Assembly: GCF_023740735.1 (NCBI RefSeq)
Contig: NZ_JAMRXH010000006.1
Location: 310,001-374,000, forward strand
DNA from: Nocardia sp. CDC159
GTDB lineage: Bacteria > Actinomycetota > Actinomycetes > Mycobacteriales > Mycobacteriaceae
Reading direction: 5' to 3'
DNA length: 64,000 bases
In this document: positions 17,335 to 29,091 of the stretch, one piece after another
Position numbering within the stretch: position 1 is the stretch's first letter
Layout: each line of letters starts with the position of its first letter
The notes under the pieces: generated by a model
The model's input: only the letters and a program-made list of their open reading frames with translations
What the model was told of the DNA's origin: nothing
Database searches by the model: none
Translations under genes and position numbers: made by a program

Positions 17335-18954
17335 TCAGCGCACGAACACCGCCGCCCGCTCCGCCAGATCCAGTAGCGGCTGCGGGACGATGCCCAGCAC
17401 CAGCGTCGCCGCCGCAGTGACCGCGACGACCGTGCTCGTCAGCGGCGGCCCCACGATCTGCGGCGCGTCGCCGGGCGGGTCGGTGAAGAACATCAGCACG
17501 ATCACCCGGATGTAGAAGAACGCGGCCACCGCACTGCAGATCACACCGATGATCACCAGGGAGGCGAATCCGCCCGAACTCGCGGCGGTGAACACCGCGA
17601 ACTTGCTGACGAACCCGCTGGTGAGCGGAATCCCGGCGAACGAAAGCAGATACAGCGCGAAAACCGTTGCCAGCCAGGGCGCGCGGCGGCCCAGCCCCGC
17701 CCACGACGACAGCGCCGTCGCCTCGTCGCCGTCCCGGTCGCGCACCAGCGTGACCACCGCGAACGCCCCGATGGTGCCGAGCCCATAGGCGGCCAGATAG
17801 AACAGCACCGACGACACCCCGTCGGCATTCGCCGCCGCCAGCGCGGTCAGGATGAATCCGGCATGGGCCACCGACGAATACGCCAGCATCCGCTTCACAT
17901 CGGTCTGCGTCACCGCCAATACCGCGCCCACCGCCATGGTCGCGATGGCGATCGCGGCCACGATCGGCCGCCAGTCGTCGCGCAGCCCCGGCACCGCGAT
18001 CTGCAGAACGCGCAGCAGCGCACCGACGGCCGCGATCTTGGTCCCGGCGGCCATGAACGCCGTCACCGGCGTCGGCGCACCCTGATACACATCGGGCACC
18101 CAGGACTGGAACGGCACCGCGCCGATCTTGAACAGCAACCCCACCGCCAGCATGGCCAACCCGAGCACCGCCAGCGTCTTGGAATTCCCGTCCCGGCTCA
18201 GCGCATCGGCGATCCCGGCGAACCGCACGGTCCCCGCGTACCCGTACAGCAGCGCCATGCCGTAGAGGAAGAACGCCGACGAGAACGCGCCCAGCAGAAA
18301 GTATTTCAGCGCCGACTCCTGCGACAGCAGCCGCTGCCGCCGCGCCAGCCCGCACAGCAGATACAGCGGCAGCGACAGCACCTCGAGCGCCACGAACATG
18401 GTCAGCAGATCGTTGGACGCCGGGAACAGCAGCAGACCGCCGACCGCGAACAGCGCCAGCGGGAACACCTCGGTCGTGGTGACACCCGCCCGGGTGGCGG
18501 CGATCTCGTCGGGACTGCCGGGCATGGCCGCCGCCTGCGGGGTAAACGCGTCGATCGGAACCGCCCCGGCCGAGGTCGCCGCGGCCCGGCTCCAGGTGCC
18601 CGGCCCCTCCTTGCGCCCCAACCGGGTTTCGATACCGCGCTCGGCCATCAGCGCCAACCCGAGGATCGCGGTCACCAGGATGGTGCCCTGCAGAAACAGC
18701 GTCACCCCGTCGACGGCGACCGCGTCCACGATCGCCGTCGCATTGGTCCCGGCCAGCGAGATCACCCACGCCAGCGCCGCACCGCAGCCACCGATGCCGA
18801 GCACCAGCTGCACCGGATAACGCCACGAGCGCGGCGCGAACGCCTCCACCAGCACGCCGACCACCGCCGCGCCGAACACGATGAGCATCGGTGCCAGCAA
18901 CCGGTATTCGACCGACGGCGCGGGAACCGTCGCCGCCGCGAGAAGCTGATTCAC
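17335..18954 (-). CDS. nuoN: NADH-quinone oxidoreductase subunit N
   Basis: A 539-aa antiporter-like membrane subunit of complex I. It has about 14 helices. The conserved charged residues of the proton channel include the lysine in LLFKIGAVPFQSWVPDVYQG. A second lysine-bearing helix is in TQTDVKRMLAYSSVAHAGF and the C-terminal half includes GIPLTSGFVSKFAVF. It contributes one of the four proton paths. It is the last gene of the operon and overlaps nuoM by 4 bp (ATGA). Confidence 0.96.
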   Translation of the reverse strand: MNQLLAAATVPAPSVEYRLLAPMLIVFGAAVVGVLVEAFAPRSWRYPVQLVLGIGGCGAALAWVISLAGTNATAIVDAVAVDGVTLFLQGTILVTAILGLALMAERGIETRLGRKEGPGTWSRAAATSAGAVPIDAFTPQAAAMPGSPDEIAATRAGVTTTEVFPLALFAVGGLLLFPASNDLLTMFVALEVLSLPLYLLCGLARRQRLLSQESALKYFLLGAFSSAFFLYGMALLYGYAGTVRFAGIADALSRDGNSKTLAVLGLAMLAVGLLFKIGAVPFQSWVPDVYQGAPTPVTAFMAAGTKIAAVGALLRVLQIAVPGLRDDWRPIVAAIAIATMAVGAVLAVTQTDVKRMLAYSSVAHAGFILTALAAANADGVSSVLFYLAAYGLGTIGAFAVVTLVRDRDGDEATALSSWAGLGRRAPWLATVFALYLLSFAGIPLTSGFVSKFAVFTAASSGGFASLVIIGVICSAVAAFFYIRVIVLMFFTDPPGDAPQIVGPPLTSTVVAVTAAATLVLGIVPQPLLDLAERAAVFVR

Positions 18955-20564
18955 TTGTGCGCACCTCCACTCGGAGTGGCAGCCTCCGGCTGCACCGTGG
19001 GCCCGGGATCGTGTTTACCGATGGTGGTCAGGGTGCCCGCCACCGCCGGATTGATCCGATCCAGCACCGGTTTCGGATAGGCGCCCAGGAACAGCAGCGC
19101 CGCGATCAACGGCGCCACCACCACCAGCTCCCGCGGCACCAGATCGGTCAGCCGCTCGTTGCCCTCCTTCACCGGACCGGTCATCATCCGCTGATACAGC
19201 CACAGCACATACACCGCCGCCAGCACCAGCGCGCTGGTGGCGATGATAGCCGCGACCGGGTACCGGGTGAAGGTGCCGACCAGGACCAGGAATTCGCTGA
19301 TGAACGGCGCGAGCCCCGGCAGCGACAGCGTGGCCAGCCCCGCGATCAGGAAGGTGCCCGCCAGCACCGGCGCGACCTTCTGCACCCCGCCGAATTCCGC
19401 GATCACCCGGGTCCCGCGCCGCGACACCAGGAATCCGGCGATCAAGAACAGCGCCGCGGTGGAGATGCCGTGGTTGACCATGTAGAGCGTCGCCCCGGCC
19501 CCACCCTGGGTGGTCATGGCGAAGATGCCGAGAATGATGAACCCGAAGTGCGAGATCGAGGTGTAGGCGATCAGCCGCATCACATCGGTCTGCCCGATCG
19601 CCAGCAGCGCCCCGTACACGATCCCGATCACCGCCAGCACGCTGATCAGCGGCGCGTAATCGCTGGAGGCCGAGGGGAACAGCAGCAGGCAGTAGCGCAG
19701 CATGCCGAACGTCCCGACCTTGTCGACCACCGCCATCATCAGCACCGCGCTGGCCGGAGTCGCCGACACCGCCGCATCGGGCAGCCAGGTGTGCAGCGGC
19801 CACAGCGGCGCCTTCACCGCGAAGGCGAACATGAAGCCGAGGAACAGCGCGTTCAACACCACCGGTCCCGCCCCGAGCTGCCCGGAGTTGGCCGCCTCCA
19901 GCACCACTCGGAAATCGAAGGTGCCGCCGCCGATGGGCCCGAGGTTCTCCCGCGCGGTGAGCACATACAGCCCGATCACCGCGGCCAGCATGATCAACCC
20001 GCCGAACAGGTTGTACAGCAGGAACTTCACCGCGGCCCGCGATCGCTGCTGCCGATGCGCCAGATCATCGGTGCGCGGCCCGAATCCGCCGATGAGGAAG
20101 TACATCGGGATCAGCATGACCTCGAAGAACACGTAGAACAGCAGGATGTCGAGCGAGGTGAACGAGATCAGCACCATCGCCTCGACCACCAGCGTCAACG
20201 CCACGTAGATGTGCGCGACCCGCCGCCCGGTCCCGACCTCGCGTTCGTCACGCCATCCCGCCAGGATCAGCAGCGGCACCAATGCGGCGGTCAGCATCAC
20301 CAGCACCAGCGAGATCCCGTCGATCCCGAGGGTGTATCCGGCCCCGAAAGCCGGTATCCACTCATGCGATTCGACGAACTGATACCGCTGCCCACCCGGC
20401 TCGAATCGCACCGCGACCACGACGCCGACCGCCAGCGTGGCCACCGCGACCGCCAATCCGAGCGAGCGGGCGAGCATGCGCTGGGCGGCCGGAACCACCA
20501 TCACCAGTGCGGCACCGGCCAGCGGCAGCACCCACAGCGTTGTCAGCCAAGGAAACTCGTTCAC
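18951..20564 (-). CDS. nuoM: NADH-quinone oxidoreductase subunit M
   Basis: A 537-aa antiporter-like subunit. The [14 protein letters not shown] segment carries the conserved helix-5 glutamate. [20 protein letters not shown] has the channel lysine, and [19 protein letters not shown] is the signature before the second half-channel. The C-terminus contains [18 protein letters not shown]. Length is that of other actinobacterial NuoM. It lies between nuoL and nuoN with 4-bp overlaps on both sides. Confidence 0.96.
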   Translation of the reverse strand: MNEFPWLTTLWVLPLAGAALVMVVPAAQRMLARSLGLAVAVATLAVGVVVAVRFEPGGQRYQFVESHEWIPAFGAGYTLGIDGISLVLVMLTAALVPLLILAGWRDEREVGTGRRVAHIYVALTLVVEAMVLISFTSLDILLFYVFFEVMLIPMYFLIGGFGPRTDDLAHRQQRSRAAVKFLLYNLFGGLIMLAAVIGLYVLTARENLGPIGGGTFDFRVVLEAANSGQLGAGPVVLNALFLGFMFAFAVKAPLWPLHTWLPDAAVSATPASAVLMMAVVDKVGTFGMLRYCLLLFPSASSDYAPLISVLAVIGIVYGALLAIGQTDVMRLIAYTSISHFGFIILGIFAMTTQGGAGATLYMVNHGISTAALFLIAGFLVSRRGTRVIAEFGGVQKVAPVLAGTFLIAGLATLSLPGLAPFISEFLVLVGTFTRYPVAAIIATSALVLAAVYVLWLYQRMMTGPVKEGNERLTDLVPRELVVVAPLIAALLFLGAYPKPVLDRINPAVAGTLTTIGKHDPGPTVQPEAATPSGGAHK

Positions 20565-22453
20565 AGCAGCCTCACCGCGAGCAGGGCGGCGACCACCAGG
20601 GCCGCGCCGGTGAACATGGACAGGGCGTAGGAGCGCACGAATCCGGTTTGGACGCGGCGGATTCGGGCCGACAGACCGCCGATCAGCGCGGCGGTGGAGT
20701 TGACGATGCCGTCGATGCCGCGGTTGTCGAGGAAGACCAGCGAGCGGGTCAGATACGCGCCCGGGCGCATGAACAGCGCCTCGTTGACCGCGTCACCGTA
20801 CAGATCGCGTCGGGCGGCCGCGGTCAGCGCGGTCACCTCGGTCGGCGCGGCCTCGGGCACCTGCTGCAACTGGTACTGCCGCACCGCGATCCAGACACCG
20901 ATGGCGACCACGGCCAGCACACCCGCCGAGATCACCCAGGCCGGGACGCCGCCCGCGGCATGATGTCCGGCGCCGACCACCGGTTCCAACCAGTGCTGCA
21001 GCGAATTGCCGAACCAGAATGCCGCACCCGAGGCCACCGACCCGATGGCCAGCAGGACCATCGGCCCGGTCATGATCGCGGGAGCCTCGTGCGGATGCGC
21101 GTCCTCGTGCCAGCGCTGTTCACCGAAGAAGGTCAGCAGCACGACGCGGGTCATATAAAAGGCGGTGATGCCCGCACCCAGCAGTGCGGCCGTGCCGAGG
21201 GTGAATCCCATTGCGCCACCGTGCCCGAACGCCGTCTCGATGATGCGGTCCTTGGAAAAGAAGCCCGCGAACGGCGGCACCCCGATGATCGCCAGATAGC
21301 CGAGCCCGAAGGTGACGAAGGTGACCGGCATGACCTTGCGCAGCGCGCCGTAGCGGCGCATATCGGTCTCCTCGTTCATGGCGTGCATGACCGATCCCGC
21401 GCCGAGGAACAGCCCGGCCTTGAAGAAGCCGTGGGTCAGCAGATGCATGATCGCCACCGCGTACCCGGCCGGGCCCAGGCCCGCCGCGAGCACCATGTAG
21501 CCGATCTGACTCATGGTCGAGGCGGCCAGTGCCTTCTTGATGTCGTCCTTGGCGCAGCCGATGATCGCACCGAACAGCAGCGTCACCGCGCCCACGACTA
21601 CCACCGCGGTCTGCGCGCCCGGCGCGAGATCGTAGATCGGATTGGAGCGCGCGATCAGGTAGACGCCCGCGGTCACCATGGTGGCGGCGTGGATGAGTGC
21701 CGACACCGGGGTCGGACCCTCCATCGCGTCCCCGAGCCAGGACTGCAGCGGCACCTGCGCCGACTTACCGCACGCGCCCAGCAGGAGCAGCAGCCCGATG
21801 ACGGTGAGCATGGTCTCCGAGGCCTGTCCCGCGCCCGCGAAGACGGTCCCGTAGTCGACCGATCCGAAGGTGGCGAACATGGCGAACAGCGCGATCGCCA
21901 GGCCCATATCGCCGACCCGGTTCACCACGAACGCCTTCTTGGCCGCCGTTGCGGCCGAGGGCTTCTGATACCAGAACCCGATCAGCAGATACGAGGCCAG
22001 GCCCACGCCCTCCCACCCGAGATACAGCACCAGGTAGTTGTTCGCCAGGACCAGCACCAGCATGGCCGCCAGGAACAGGTTGAGGTAGGCGAAGAATCGC
22101 CGCCGGTCGGGATCGTGGCTCATATAGCCGACCGAGTAGATGTGGATCAGCGAGCCAACCCCGGTGATCAACAGCGCGAAACACATCGACAGCTGATCGA
22201 GCCCGAGCGCGAAATCGACGTTCAGCCCGGCGACCGGCGTCCAGCTGAAGAAGTTGTAGTGGTAGGCCCGTTCGTCGGTGGCCTTGCCGAGCATGTCGAC
22301 GAACGCCCACACCGCCACGCCGAACGAGGCGAGCGCGGTGAGGCAGCCCAGCCAGTGCCCCCACCGGTCGCTGATCCGGCCCGCCAGCAACAGAATCACC
22401 GCTCCCGCCAAGGGCAGGGCCGGGAGCATCCAGAGCATATCTGCGGTACCCAC
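20561..22453 (-). CDS. nuoL: NADH-quinone oxidoreductase subunit L
   Basis: A 630-aa distal antiporter-like subunit with the long C-terminal lateral helix. Conserved elements include the [16 protein letters not shown] segment and [20 protein letters not shown] with the channel lysine. [18 protein letters not shown] and [20 protein letters not shown] follow. It starts at a GTG one base after the nuoK stop and overlaps nuoM by 4 bp. Confidence 0.96.
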   Translation of the reverse strand: MGTADMLWMLPALPLAGAVILLLAGRISDRWGHWLGCLTALASFGVAVWAFVDMLGKATDERAYHYNFFSWTPVAGLNVDFALGLDQLSMCFALLITGVGSLIHIYSVGYMSHDPDRRRFFAYLNLFLAAMLVLVLANNYLVLYLGWEGVGLASYLLIGFWYQKPSAATAAKKAFVVNRVGDMGLAIALFAMFATFGSVDYGTVFAGAGQASETMLTVIGLLLLLGACGKSAQVPLQSWLGDAMEGPTPVSALIHAATMVTAGVYLIARSNPIYDLAPGAQTAVVVVGAVTLLFGAIIGCAKDDIKKALAASTMSQIGYMVLAAGLGPAGYAVAIMHLLTHGFFKAGLFLGAGSVMHAMNEETDMRRYGALRKVMPVTFVTFGLGYLAIIGVPPFAGFFSKDRIIETAFGHGGAMGFTLGTAALLGAGITAFYMTRVVLLTFFGEQRWHEDAHPHEAPAIMTGPMVLLAIGSVASGAAFWFGNSLQHWLEPVVGAGHHAAGGVPAWVISAGVLAVVAIGVWIAVRQYQLQQVPEAAPTEVTALTAAARRDLYGDAVNEALFMRPGAYLTRSLVFLDNRGIDGIVNSTAALIGGLSARIRRVQTGFVRSYALSMFTGAALVVAALLAVRLL

Positions 22454-22454
22454 G

Positions 22455-22754
22455 TCAGTACTTCAGCAGGTTGGCGTCGTCGACCGAGGTCGAGCGGCGG
22501 GCGCGGAAGATGGTCATGATGATGGCCAGGCCGACCACGACCTCGGCGGCGGCCACCACCATGGTGAAGAACGCGAAGACCTGTCCGTCGAGGTTGGCGT
22601 GCTCACGCGCGAAGGTGACGAAGGCCAGGTTCACCGCGTTGAGCATGAGCTCGATGCACATGAACACCACGATCGCGTTGCGCCGCACCAGCACTCCGGC
22701 CGCACCGATGGTGAACAGCAGCGCGGACAGGTACAGGTAGTTGTCCGGATTCAC
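22455..22754 (-). CDS. nuoK: NADH-quinone oxidoreductase subunit K
   Basis: A 99-aa subunit with three membrane helices. The conserved membrane glutamates are in [16 protein letters not shown] (helix 2) and [16 protein letters not shown] (helix 3), both essential for proton translocation in E. coli NuoK. It starts at GTG 22754, overlapping the nuoJ stop as GTGA, so translation is coupled. Confidence 0.95.
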   Translation of the reverse strand: MNPDNYLYLSALLFTIGAAGVLVRRNAIVVFMCIELMLNAVNLAFVTFAREHANLDGQVFAFFTMVVAAAEVVVGLAIIMTIFRARRSTSVDDANLLKY

Positions 22755-23542
22755 CCCTGAGCCTTTCTCTCGTTGTGGCCGTTGCCGACTCCGATCTCGG
22801 CCGCCTCGGTATTGGCGCGATTGCGGCGGTGACGCAGAATCGTGCTGACCGACAGTTCGGCGAACGAGCCGTCGGGCAGCCGAGCCGGGACGTCGACGGC
22901 GTTGTGCCGCGCGTACACACCGGGCGTCGGCAGCGGGGTGACCCGACGACCCTCGCGCACCCGCCGCCGCGACAGCTCCCGCTGATCGGTGCGCGGCCCG
23001 AACCGCTCCCGATGCGCCAGCACCATCGCGCCGATGGTCGCGGTGATCAGCAGGGCGCCGGTGAGCTCGAACGCCCACACGTACTTGACGAACAGCAATT
23101 CCGCCAGCGCCGCAATGGGATTCGGCCCGAATCCAGCTCCGGTGACGGCGGGACTGTCGCCCACCCCGCGCCCGATGGCCCCGATCAACAGCACCCCGAA
23201 CCCGATGCCCACGATCACCACCGCGACCCGATGTCCGCGCAGCGTCTCCCGCAGCGATTCCGCCGAATCGACGCCGACGAGCATGAGCACGAACAGGAAC
23301 AGCATCATGACCGCACCGGTATAGACCACGATCTGCACGACCCCGAGGAACAGCGCGTCCTGGGCGATGTAGAACACCGACAGCGTGATCATCGTCGCCG
23401 CCAGGCACAGCGCCGAATGCACGGCCTTGCGCGCGCACACCATGCCCAGCGCGCCCGCCACCGCGATCACGCCGAGCACCCAGAACAGCACCGTCTCACC
23501 CGTCGAGGTCCGGATGGCCGTCTCCGCCAGCAGCGAATTCAT
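22751..23542 (-). CDS. nuoJ: NADH-quinone oxidoreductase subunit J
   Basis: A 263-aa subunit with five membrane helices. The conserved helix-3 region is [19 protein letters not shown], where a pi-bulge couples quinone chemistry to proton pumping. The extra hydrophilic C-terminal tail of about 80 residues is of the long actinobacterial type. The start overlaps the nuoHI stop by 4 bp. Confidence 0.95.
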   Translation of the reverse strand: MNSLLAETAIRTSTGETVLFWVLGVIAVAGALGMVCARKAVHSALCLAATMITLSVFYIAQDALFLGVVQIVVYTGAVMMLFLFVLMLVGVDSAESLRETLRGHRVAVVIVGIGFGVLLIGAIGRGVGDSPAVTGAGFGPNPIAALAELLFVKYVWAFELTGALLITATIGAMVLAHRERFGPRTDQRELSRRRVREGRRVTPLPTPGVYARHNAVDVPARLPDGSFAELSVSTILRHRRNRANTEAAEIGVGNGHNERKAQG

Positions 23543-25356
23543 CGCGCACCGCCTTCCGCTACCGCCGCGGCCGGTTGCGGCTCGGCGGTATGGCCGGGAC
23601 CGCCGGGCACGTCGACCGTCGGCTCCGGACCGGGCACCTTGCCGAGGTAGTAGTCCTCGTCGGTGGATCCGGGATACATCGGATGCGGCGGGGCGAGCAT
23701 GCCCGACCGCAGCGGGGCCAGCAGATCCTGCTTCTCGAAGATCAGCTTGGCCCGGCTGTCGTCGGCCATCTCGTATTCGTTGGTCATGGTCAGCGCCCGG
23801 GTCGGGCACGCCTCGATGCACAGCCCGCAGCCGATGCAGCGCAGGTAGTTGATCTGATAGACCTGCCCGTAACGTTCGCCGGGGGAGTAGCGCTCGGCGT
23901 CGGTGTTGTCCGCGCCCTCGACGTAGATGGCGTCCGCCGGGCAGGCCCACGCGCACAGCTCGCAGCCGATGCACTTCTCCAACCCGTCCGGATGCCGATT
24001 GAGCTGGTGGCGACCGTGATAGCGCGGCGCGGTCGGCACCTTCTCTTCCGGATACTGCTCGGTGTTCTTCTTCTTGAACATCGTGACGAAGGTGACCCAG
24101 AACCCGGCCAGCGGTTCGAACAGCCCCGGCTTGGGTCCCTGGCGCACCGGTTGTTCCGGCATCGGCGGAGTGGGGAAGCCCGCATACGCCTGTGCCCCAG
24201 CGGGTTCGGCGTGGGTGCGATCGTCCCCGCGATGTCCGGCCCGCAGCGCCGCCCAGATCAGCAGCAGCGACACCGCGATCCCGCCGCCCACCAGCCCGGC
24301 GGTCTGCACCTGGTAACCGTTGTTCTGCAACACCTTCAGCGTCGCGACCACCATCACCCACAGCAGCGACACCGGGATCAACAGCTTCCAGCCCAGATTC
24401 ATGAACTGGTCGTAGCGCAGCCGCGGCAGCGTGCCGCGCAGCCAGATGAACACGAACAGGAAGATCCACACCTTGGCGGAGAACCACAGCACCGGCCACC
24501 AGCCGGAATTCGCGCCGTCCCACAGGTTCAGCGGGAACGGCGCGTGCCAGCCGCCGAAGAACAGCGTGGTCGCCAGCGCCGACACCGTCGCCATATTGAT
24601 GTACTCGGCCATCATGAACATGGCGAACTTCAGCGAGGAGTACTCGGTGTGGAACCCGCCGACCAGCTCACCCTCGGCCTCGGGCAGATCGAACGGCGCG
24701 CGGTTGGTCTCGCCGACCATCGACACCGCGTAGATCAGGAACGACGGCAGCAGCAGCCACACATTCCAGGTGCCCCACTGGCTTTCGACGATGCCGGAGG
24801 TGGACATGGTGCCGCTCAGCAGGAACACCGCCGCGAAACAGGCCGCCATCGCGATCTCGTAGGAGATCACCTGCGCGGTCGAGCGCAGCCCGCCCAGCAG
24901 CGGATAGGTCGATCCCGACGCCCATCCGGCCAGCACGATGCCGTACACCCCGACCGAGGCCATGGCCAGGATGTAGAGCACGCCGACCGGCATATCGGTG
25001 AGCTGCACCGGCGACTGGGTGCCGAACCAGGAGACCGACGGCCCCAGCGGGATCACCGCGAAGGCCATCACCGCCGGAATCAGCGAAATCACCGGGGCGA
25101 GAATGTAAATGGGCTTGTCCACCATCGCCGGGACGATGTCCTCCTTGAGGAGCATCTTCACCCCGTCGGCGATGGACTGCAGATATCCGCGCGGACCGAC
25201 CCGGTTGGGGCCGATCCGCATCTGCATCCACGCCACCACCTTGCGCTCGATGATCACCGCGAACAGCGGGATCATGAGCAGGTAGACGAAGATCAGCACC
25301 GATTTCAGTACGACCAGCCACCACGGATCGTGGCCGAACAGGCTCATATCACTCAC
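23539..25356 (-). CDS. nuoH-nuoI: Fused NADH-quinone oxidoreductase subunits H and I
   Basis: One uninterrupted 605-aa frame. Residues 1 to about 390 are NuoH, the quinone-site membrane subunit: [20 protein letters not shown], the loop [20 protein letters not shown] and [13 protein letters not shown]. Residues from about 399 are NuoI with two 4Fe-4S motifs, [12 protein letters not shown] (462-473) and [12 protein letters not shown] (507-518). In M. tuberculosis these are two genes of about 410 and 211 aa. A methionine at 399 (position 24162) would give a 207-aa NuoI but has no ribosome binding site. The start is GTG 25356, overlapping nuoG by 8 bp, or ATG 25347. Either a true fusion or a lost stop. 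Confidence 0.9.
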   Translation of the reverse strand: MSDMSLFGHDPWWLVVLKSVLIFVYLLMIPLFAVIIERKVVAWMQMRIGPNRVGPRGYLQSIADGVKMLLKEDIVPAMVDKPIYILAPVISLIPAVMAFAVIPLGPSVSWFGTQSPVQLTDMPVGVLYILAMASVGVYGIVLAGWASGSTYPLLGGLRSTAQVISYEIAMAACFAAVFLLSGTMSTSGIVESQWGTWNVWLLLPSFLIYAVSMVGETNRAPFDLPEAEGELVGGFHTEYSSLKFAMFMMAEYINMATVSALATTLFFGGWHAPFPLNLWDGANSGWWPVLWFSAKVWIFLFVFIWLRGTLPRLRYDQFMNLGWKLLIPVSLLWVMVVATLKVLQNNGYQVQTAGLVGGGIAVSLLLIWAALRAGHRGDDRTHAEPAGAQAYAGFPTPPMPEQPVRQGPKPGLFEPLAGFWVTFVTMFKKKNTEQYPEEKVPTAPRYHGRHQLNRHPDGLEKCIGCELCAWACPADAIYVEGADNTDAERYSPGERYGQVYQINYLRCIGCGLCIEACPTRALTMTNEYEMADDSRAKLIFEKQDLLAPLRSGMLAPPHPMYPGSTDEDYYLGKVPGPEPTVDVPGGPGHTAEPQPAAAVAEGGAR

Positions 25357-27781
25357 GGTGGTCCTCCCGTCGGATACGCACGAGATGGCCGGGGGTGGTC
25401 GCGAGCTGTTCGGACACCACCGAACCGGGGGAATTCAACGGCAGCCACACCACCCGATCGGGCATCGTGGTCACCGCCAGGGGCAGCACGATATGGCCGT
25501 GGTCGGTGCTCACCCGCACCGGATCGCCGGTGGTGGCGCCGATTTCGGCCGCGGTGACCGCCGACATCCGCACCACCGGCGGGCGGGCGGTGGCGGCGAG
25601 ATTCGGTTCGCCGTCCTGCAGACGGCCGCGATCGAGCAGCATCCGCCACCCGGCCAGCACGGCCGTCCCGGGTCCGGGCTGCGCGGTCGGCCGGGCCGGA
25701 TGCTCCGACACGGTGGCCGGGGGGCCGTCCCACGCCCCGAGCTCGGCCAATTCCGTTGCCGCCGAGGCGCTGTCGGGCAGGCCGAGCCGGATGCCCATCT
25801 CGTCGGCGATGGCGTGCAGCACGCGGTGGTCGGCCAGCGGCGCGGCCTCGCGGCGCACGGTGGCATCGCGCAGCGCGGCCTCGAACGGGCGCGGCCGCCC
25901 CTCCCAGGTCAGGAAGGTGCCCGACTTCTCCATCGCGGCGGCGACCGGGAACACCACATCCGCGCGCTCGGTGATCGCGCTGCGGCGCAGTTCCAGGCTG
26001 ACCACGAACCGCGCCGCGTCCACGGCCGCCAACGCGGCCGCCGGATCGGGCAGATCGGCGACATCGACCCCGCCCACGACCAGCGCACCCAGGGTGGCGG
26101 CCGCGGACAGGATCGCGGCGGTGTCGCGGCCCGGCTCGACCGGCAGATCGTCGACGTTCCAGATCTCCTTGATCTGTTGGCGCGCACGCGGATCCACCAC
26201 CGGGCGACCACCCGGCAGCAGCGTCGGCAGCGCACCGGCCTCGAGCGCGCCGCGTTCACCGGCGCGCCGCGGCACCCAGGCCAGCCCCGCGCCGGTGGCG
26301 TCGGCCAGCCGCGCGGCGGCCGACAGCGCGCCGGGCGCATCGGCCAGTCGCTCACCGACCATGATCACCGCACCGGAGCGTCGCAGCAGCTCGGCCAGTT
26401 CCCGTTGCTCGGTGAGCAATCCGTCGAGCACCCGCGCCTCGTCACCGGGCACCGTCGCGAGCAGCCGCCCCGACATGCGTTCGAGACCGCGGCTGGCGAA
26501 CGGCGCCACGGCGTACACCGCGAGCCCGCGCTTGCGGGCGGCCTTGCGCAGCCGCAGATAGACGATCGGCGATTCCTCCTCCGGCTCGAAGCCGACCAGC
26601 AGCACCACCGGCGCGGCCTCGAGCGCGGCGTAGTCGACGGTGACGCCCTGCCCCGCGACCCGGGCGGCCAGGAATTCGGCCTCCTCCGCCGAATGCGGGC
26701 GGGCCCGGAAGTCGATGTCATTGGTGCCCAGGGCGATTCGAGCGAATTTGGCGTAGGCGTAGGCGTCCTCCACGGTGACCCGGCCGCCGACCAGCACACC
26801 AGCATTGCCGCGCGCGGCGGCCAGCCCCTCGGCCGCCCGGGCCAGCGCCTCCGACCACGACGCCGGGGCGAGGGTGCCGTCCCAGCCGCGGATCAGCGGG
26901 GTGGTGAGCCGGTCGGATTCGGTGGCGTAGGTGAAGGCCCAGCGGCCCTTGTCGCAGTTCCACTCCTCATTGACCTGCGGATCGTCACCGGCCAAGCGCC
27001 GCAGCACCTTTCCGCGCCGATGGTCGGTGCGCTGCGCGCAGCCCGAGGCGCAGTGCTCGCACACCGCCGGGCTGGAGACCAGGTCGAACGGGCGGGCCCG
27101 GAACCGGTAGGTGGTGCCGGTGAGCGCGCCGACCGGGCAGATCTGCACGGTATTGCCGGAGAAATAGGACTCCAGCGGTTCGCCGTCGGCGATGCCGACC
27201 TGTTCCAGCGCACCGCGCTCCATCAGCTCGATGAACGGATCACCGGCGACCTGCTGGGAGAAGCGGGTGCAGCGGGCGCACAGCACGCAGCGCTCCCGAT
27301 CCAGCAGCACTGCGGGGGACAGCGGAATCGGTTTGGGGTAGGTGCGTTTGGTGCCCTCGAACCGGGATTCGGCGCGGCCGTTGGACATGGCCTGGTTCTG
27401 CAGGGGGCATTCGCCGCCCTTGTCGCAGACCGGGCAGTCCAGCGGATGGTTGATCAGCAGCAGTTCCATCACGCCCTCCTGCGCCTTGGCGGCGGCGGGG
27501 GAGCTCAGTTGCGTGCTGATGACCATGCCGTCGGTGACCGGCATCGTGCACGAGGCCACCGGTTTGCGCTGGCCCTCCACCTCGACCATGCACTGGCGGC
27601 ACGCGCCCACCGGATCGAGCAGGGGATGGTCGCAGAAGCGCGGCACCTGGATGCCGATCAGCTCGGCGGCCCGGATGATCAGCGTCCCGGCCGGGACGCT
27701 GACGGTGGTGCCGTCGATGGTGACGCTCACCAGATCCTGCGGGACCACATCGCTGGAATTGCTGCTCACGGTCCTGGTCAT
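25349..27781 (-). CDS. nuoG: NADH-quinone oxidoreductase subunit G
   Basis: An 810-aa iron-sulfur subunit of the peripheral arm. Cluster motifs in order are the 2Fe-2S site [15 protein letters not shown], and the His-Cys site [14 protein letters not shown]. The 4Fe-4S site is CVLCARC with [15 protein letters not shown] plus a cysteine 27 residues later in [10 protein letters not shown] is the C-x2-C-x3-C-x27-C pattern of the extra N7 cluster found in menaquinone-type complex I. A degenerate molybdopterin-oxidoreductase domain fills the rest. The start at 27781 overlaps nuoF by 4 bp; the frame open further upstream is antisense shadow. Confidence 0.95.
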   Translation of the reverse strand: MTRTVSSNSSDVVPQDLVSVTIDGTTVSVPAGTLIIRAAELIGIQVPRFCDHPLLDPVGACRQCMVEVEGQRKPVASCTMPVTDGMVISTQLSSPAAAKAQEGVMELLLINHPLDCPVCDKGGECPLQNQAMSNGRAESRFEGTKRTYPKPIPLSPAVLLDRERCVLCARCTRFSQQVAGDPFIELMERGALEQVGIADGEPLESYFSGNTVQICPVGALTGTTYRFRARPFDLVSSPAVCEHCASGCAQRTDHRRGKVLRRLAGDDPQVNEEWNCDKGRWAFTYATESDRLTTPLIRGWDGTLAPASWSEALARAAEGLAAARGNAGVLVGGRVTVEDAYAYAKFARIALGTNDIDFRARPHSAEEAEFLAARVAGQGVTVDYAALEAAPVVLLVGFEPEEESPIVYLRLRKAARKRGLAVYAVAPFASRGLERMSGRLLATVPGDEARVLDGLLTEQRELAELLRRSGAVIMVGERLADAPGALSAAARLADATGAGLAWVPRRAGERGALEAGALPTLLPGGRPVVDPRARQQIKEIWNVDDLPVEPGRDTAAILSAAATLGALVVGGVDVADLPDPAAALAAVDAARFVVSLELRRSAITERADVVFPVAAAMEKSGTFLTWEGRPRPFEAALRDATVRREAAPLADHRVLHAIADEMGIRLGLPDSASAATELAELGAWDGPPATVSEHPARPTAQPGPGTAVLAGWRMLLDRGRLQDGEPNLAATARPPVVRMSAVTAAEIGATTGDPVRVSTDHGHIVLPLAVTTMPDRVVWLPLNSPGSVVSEQLATTPGHLVRIRREDHRE

Positions 27782-29091
27782 CGCACGCCCCCTACGGAGT
27801 CGGAATCGGCCCACGCGGTGGACCTCGCGGGATCGAACGGGCAGCCGCCGCGGCGCAGATGCTCCTGGTACTCCTCGCGGAAGTACTGCAGCGAGGAGAA
27901 GATCGGGCTGGCCGCGCCGTCGCCCAGCGCGCAGAACGACTTGCCGTTGATGTTGTCGGCGATATCGGCCAGCTTGTCCAGATCGGCCGCGGTGCCCTGT
28001 CCGGCCTCGAGCCGTTCGAGCAGCTGGACCAGCCAGTAGGTGCCCTCGCGACACGGCGTGCACTTACCGCAGGATTCGTGGGCGTAGAACTCGGTCCAGC
28101 GCAGTACCGCGCGCACCACACAGGTGGTCTCGTCGAAGATCTGCAATGCCTTGGTGCCCAACATGGATCCGGCCGCGCCCACGTGCTCGTAGTCCAGCGG
28201 GACGTCGAGATGTTCGGCGGTCAGAATTGGCGTCGACGAGCCGCCGGGCGTCCAGAACTTCAGCGTGTGCCCCTTGCGCACCCCGCCCGCGTAGCCCAGC
28301 AGTTCGCGCAGCGTGATACCCAGCGGCGCCTCGTATTGCCCGGGCCGGGTCACATGCCCCGACAGGGAATACAGCGTGAAGCCGGGCGACTTCTCGGTGC
28401 CCAGCGACCGGAACCAGTCGATGCCGTTGGCGAGGATCGCGGGCACGCTGGCAATGGATTCCACATTGTTGACCACGGTCGGGCAGGCGTAGAGCCCGGC
28501 GACCGCGGGGAACGGCGGCCGCAGCCGGGGCTGACCGCGGCGGCCCTCCAGCGAATCCAGCAGGGCGGTCTCCTCACCGCAGATATAGGCGCCCGCGCCC
28601 GCGTGCACGATCAGCTCCAGATCGAATCCGGAGCCGAGGATGTCGCGCCCCAGCAGGCCCGCCTCGTACGCCTCGGCCACCGCGGTCTGCAGCCGCCGCA
28701 GCACCGGCAGCACCTCCCCGCGCACGTAGATGAACGCGTGCGAGGCCCGAATCGCGTACGCCGCGATGATGATTCCCTCGATCAGCACATGCGGCGTGGC
28801 CAGCATGAGCGGAATGTCCTTGCAGGTCCCCGGCTCGGACTCGTCGGCGTTGACCACCAGATAGTGCGGCTTGCCGTCCCCCTGCGGAATGAACCCCCAC
28901 TTCATCCCCGTCGGAAACCCCGCACCGCCGCGCCCGCGCAGCCCGGCGTCCTTGACGGTCGCGATCACCTCGTCGGGATCCATCCGCAGCGCCTTGGGCA
29001 GCGCCAGATAGCCGTCGTGGCGGCGATAGGTCTCCAGCGTCCAGGACCGCGGTTCGTCCCAGTAGCGGGTGAGGACCGGTGCGAGAGTCAT
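27778..29091 (-). CDS. nuoF: NADH-quinone oxidoreductase subunit F
   Basis: A 437-aa NADH- and FMN-binding subunit. The nucleotide site includes [18 protein letters not shown] and [13 protein letters not shown], and the second glycine motif is [19 protein letters not shown]. The N3 4Fe-4S cluster is held by [12 protein letters not shown] plus a downstream cysteine in SFCALGD. All expected residues are present. ATGA overlaps join it to nuoE and nuoG. Confidence 0.96.
   Translation of the reverse strand: MTLAPVLTRYWDEPRSWTLETYRRHDGYLALPKALRMDPDEVIATVKDAGLRGRGGAGFPTGMKWGFIPQGDGKPHYLVVNADESEPGTCKDIPLMLATPHVLIEGIIIAAYAIRASHAFIYVRGEVLPVLRRLQTAVAEAYEAGLLGRDILGSGFDLELIVHAGAGAYICGEETALLDSLEGRRGQPRLRPPFPAVAGLYACPTVVNNVESIASVPAILANGIDWFRSLGTEKSPGFTLYSLSGHVTRPGQYEAPLGITLRELLGYAGGVRKGHTLKFWTPGGSSTPILTAEHLDVPLDYEHVGAAGSMLGTKALQIFDETTCVVRAVLRWTEFYAHESCGKCTPCREGTYWLVQLLERLEAGQGTAADLDKLADIADNINGKSFCALGDGAASPIFSSLQYFREEYQEHLRRGGCPFDPARSTAWADSDSVGGVR

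Noticed and set aside
16283..18970. 895-codon frame across pip and nuoN
   Set aside because: Only its last third is real (pip). The rest shadows nuoN, which has all its channel motifs in the other frame.
25349..28063. 904-codon version of nuoG
   Set aside because: The extra N-terminal 94 codons overlap nuoF, whose iron-sulfur motif is in that stretch. The ATGA junction at 27781 fits the operon pattern.
19015..28063. Many long frames antisense to the nuo genes (up to about 890 codons)
   Set aside because: They are arginine/histidine/glutamine-rich shadows caused by high third-position GC on the coding strand, with no domains or ribosome binding sites.
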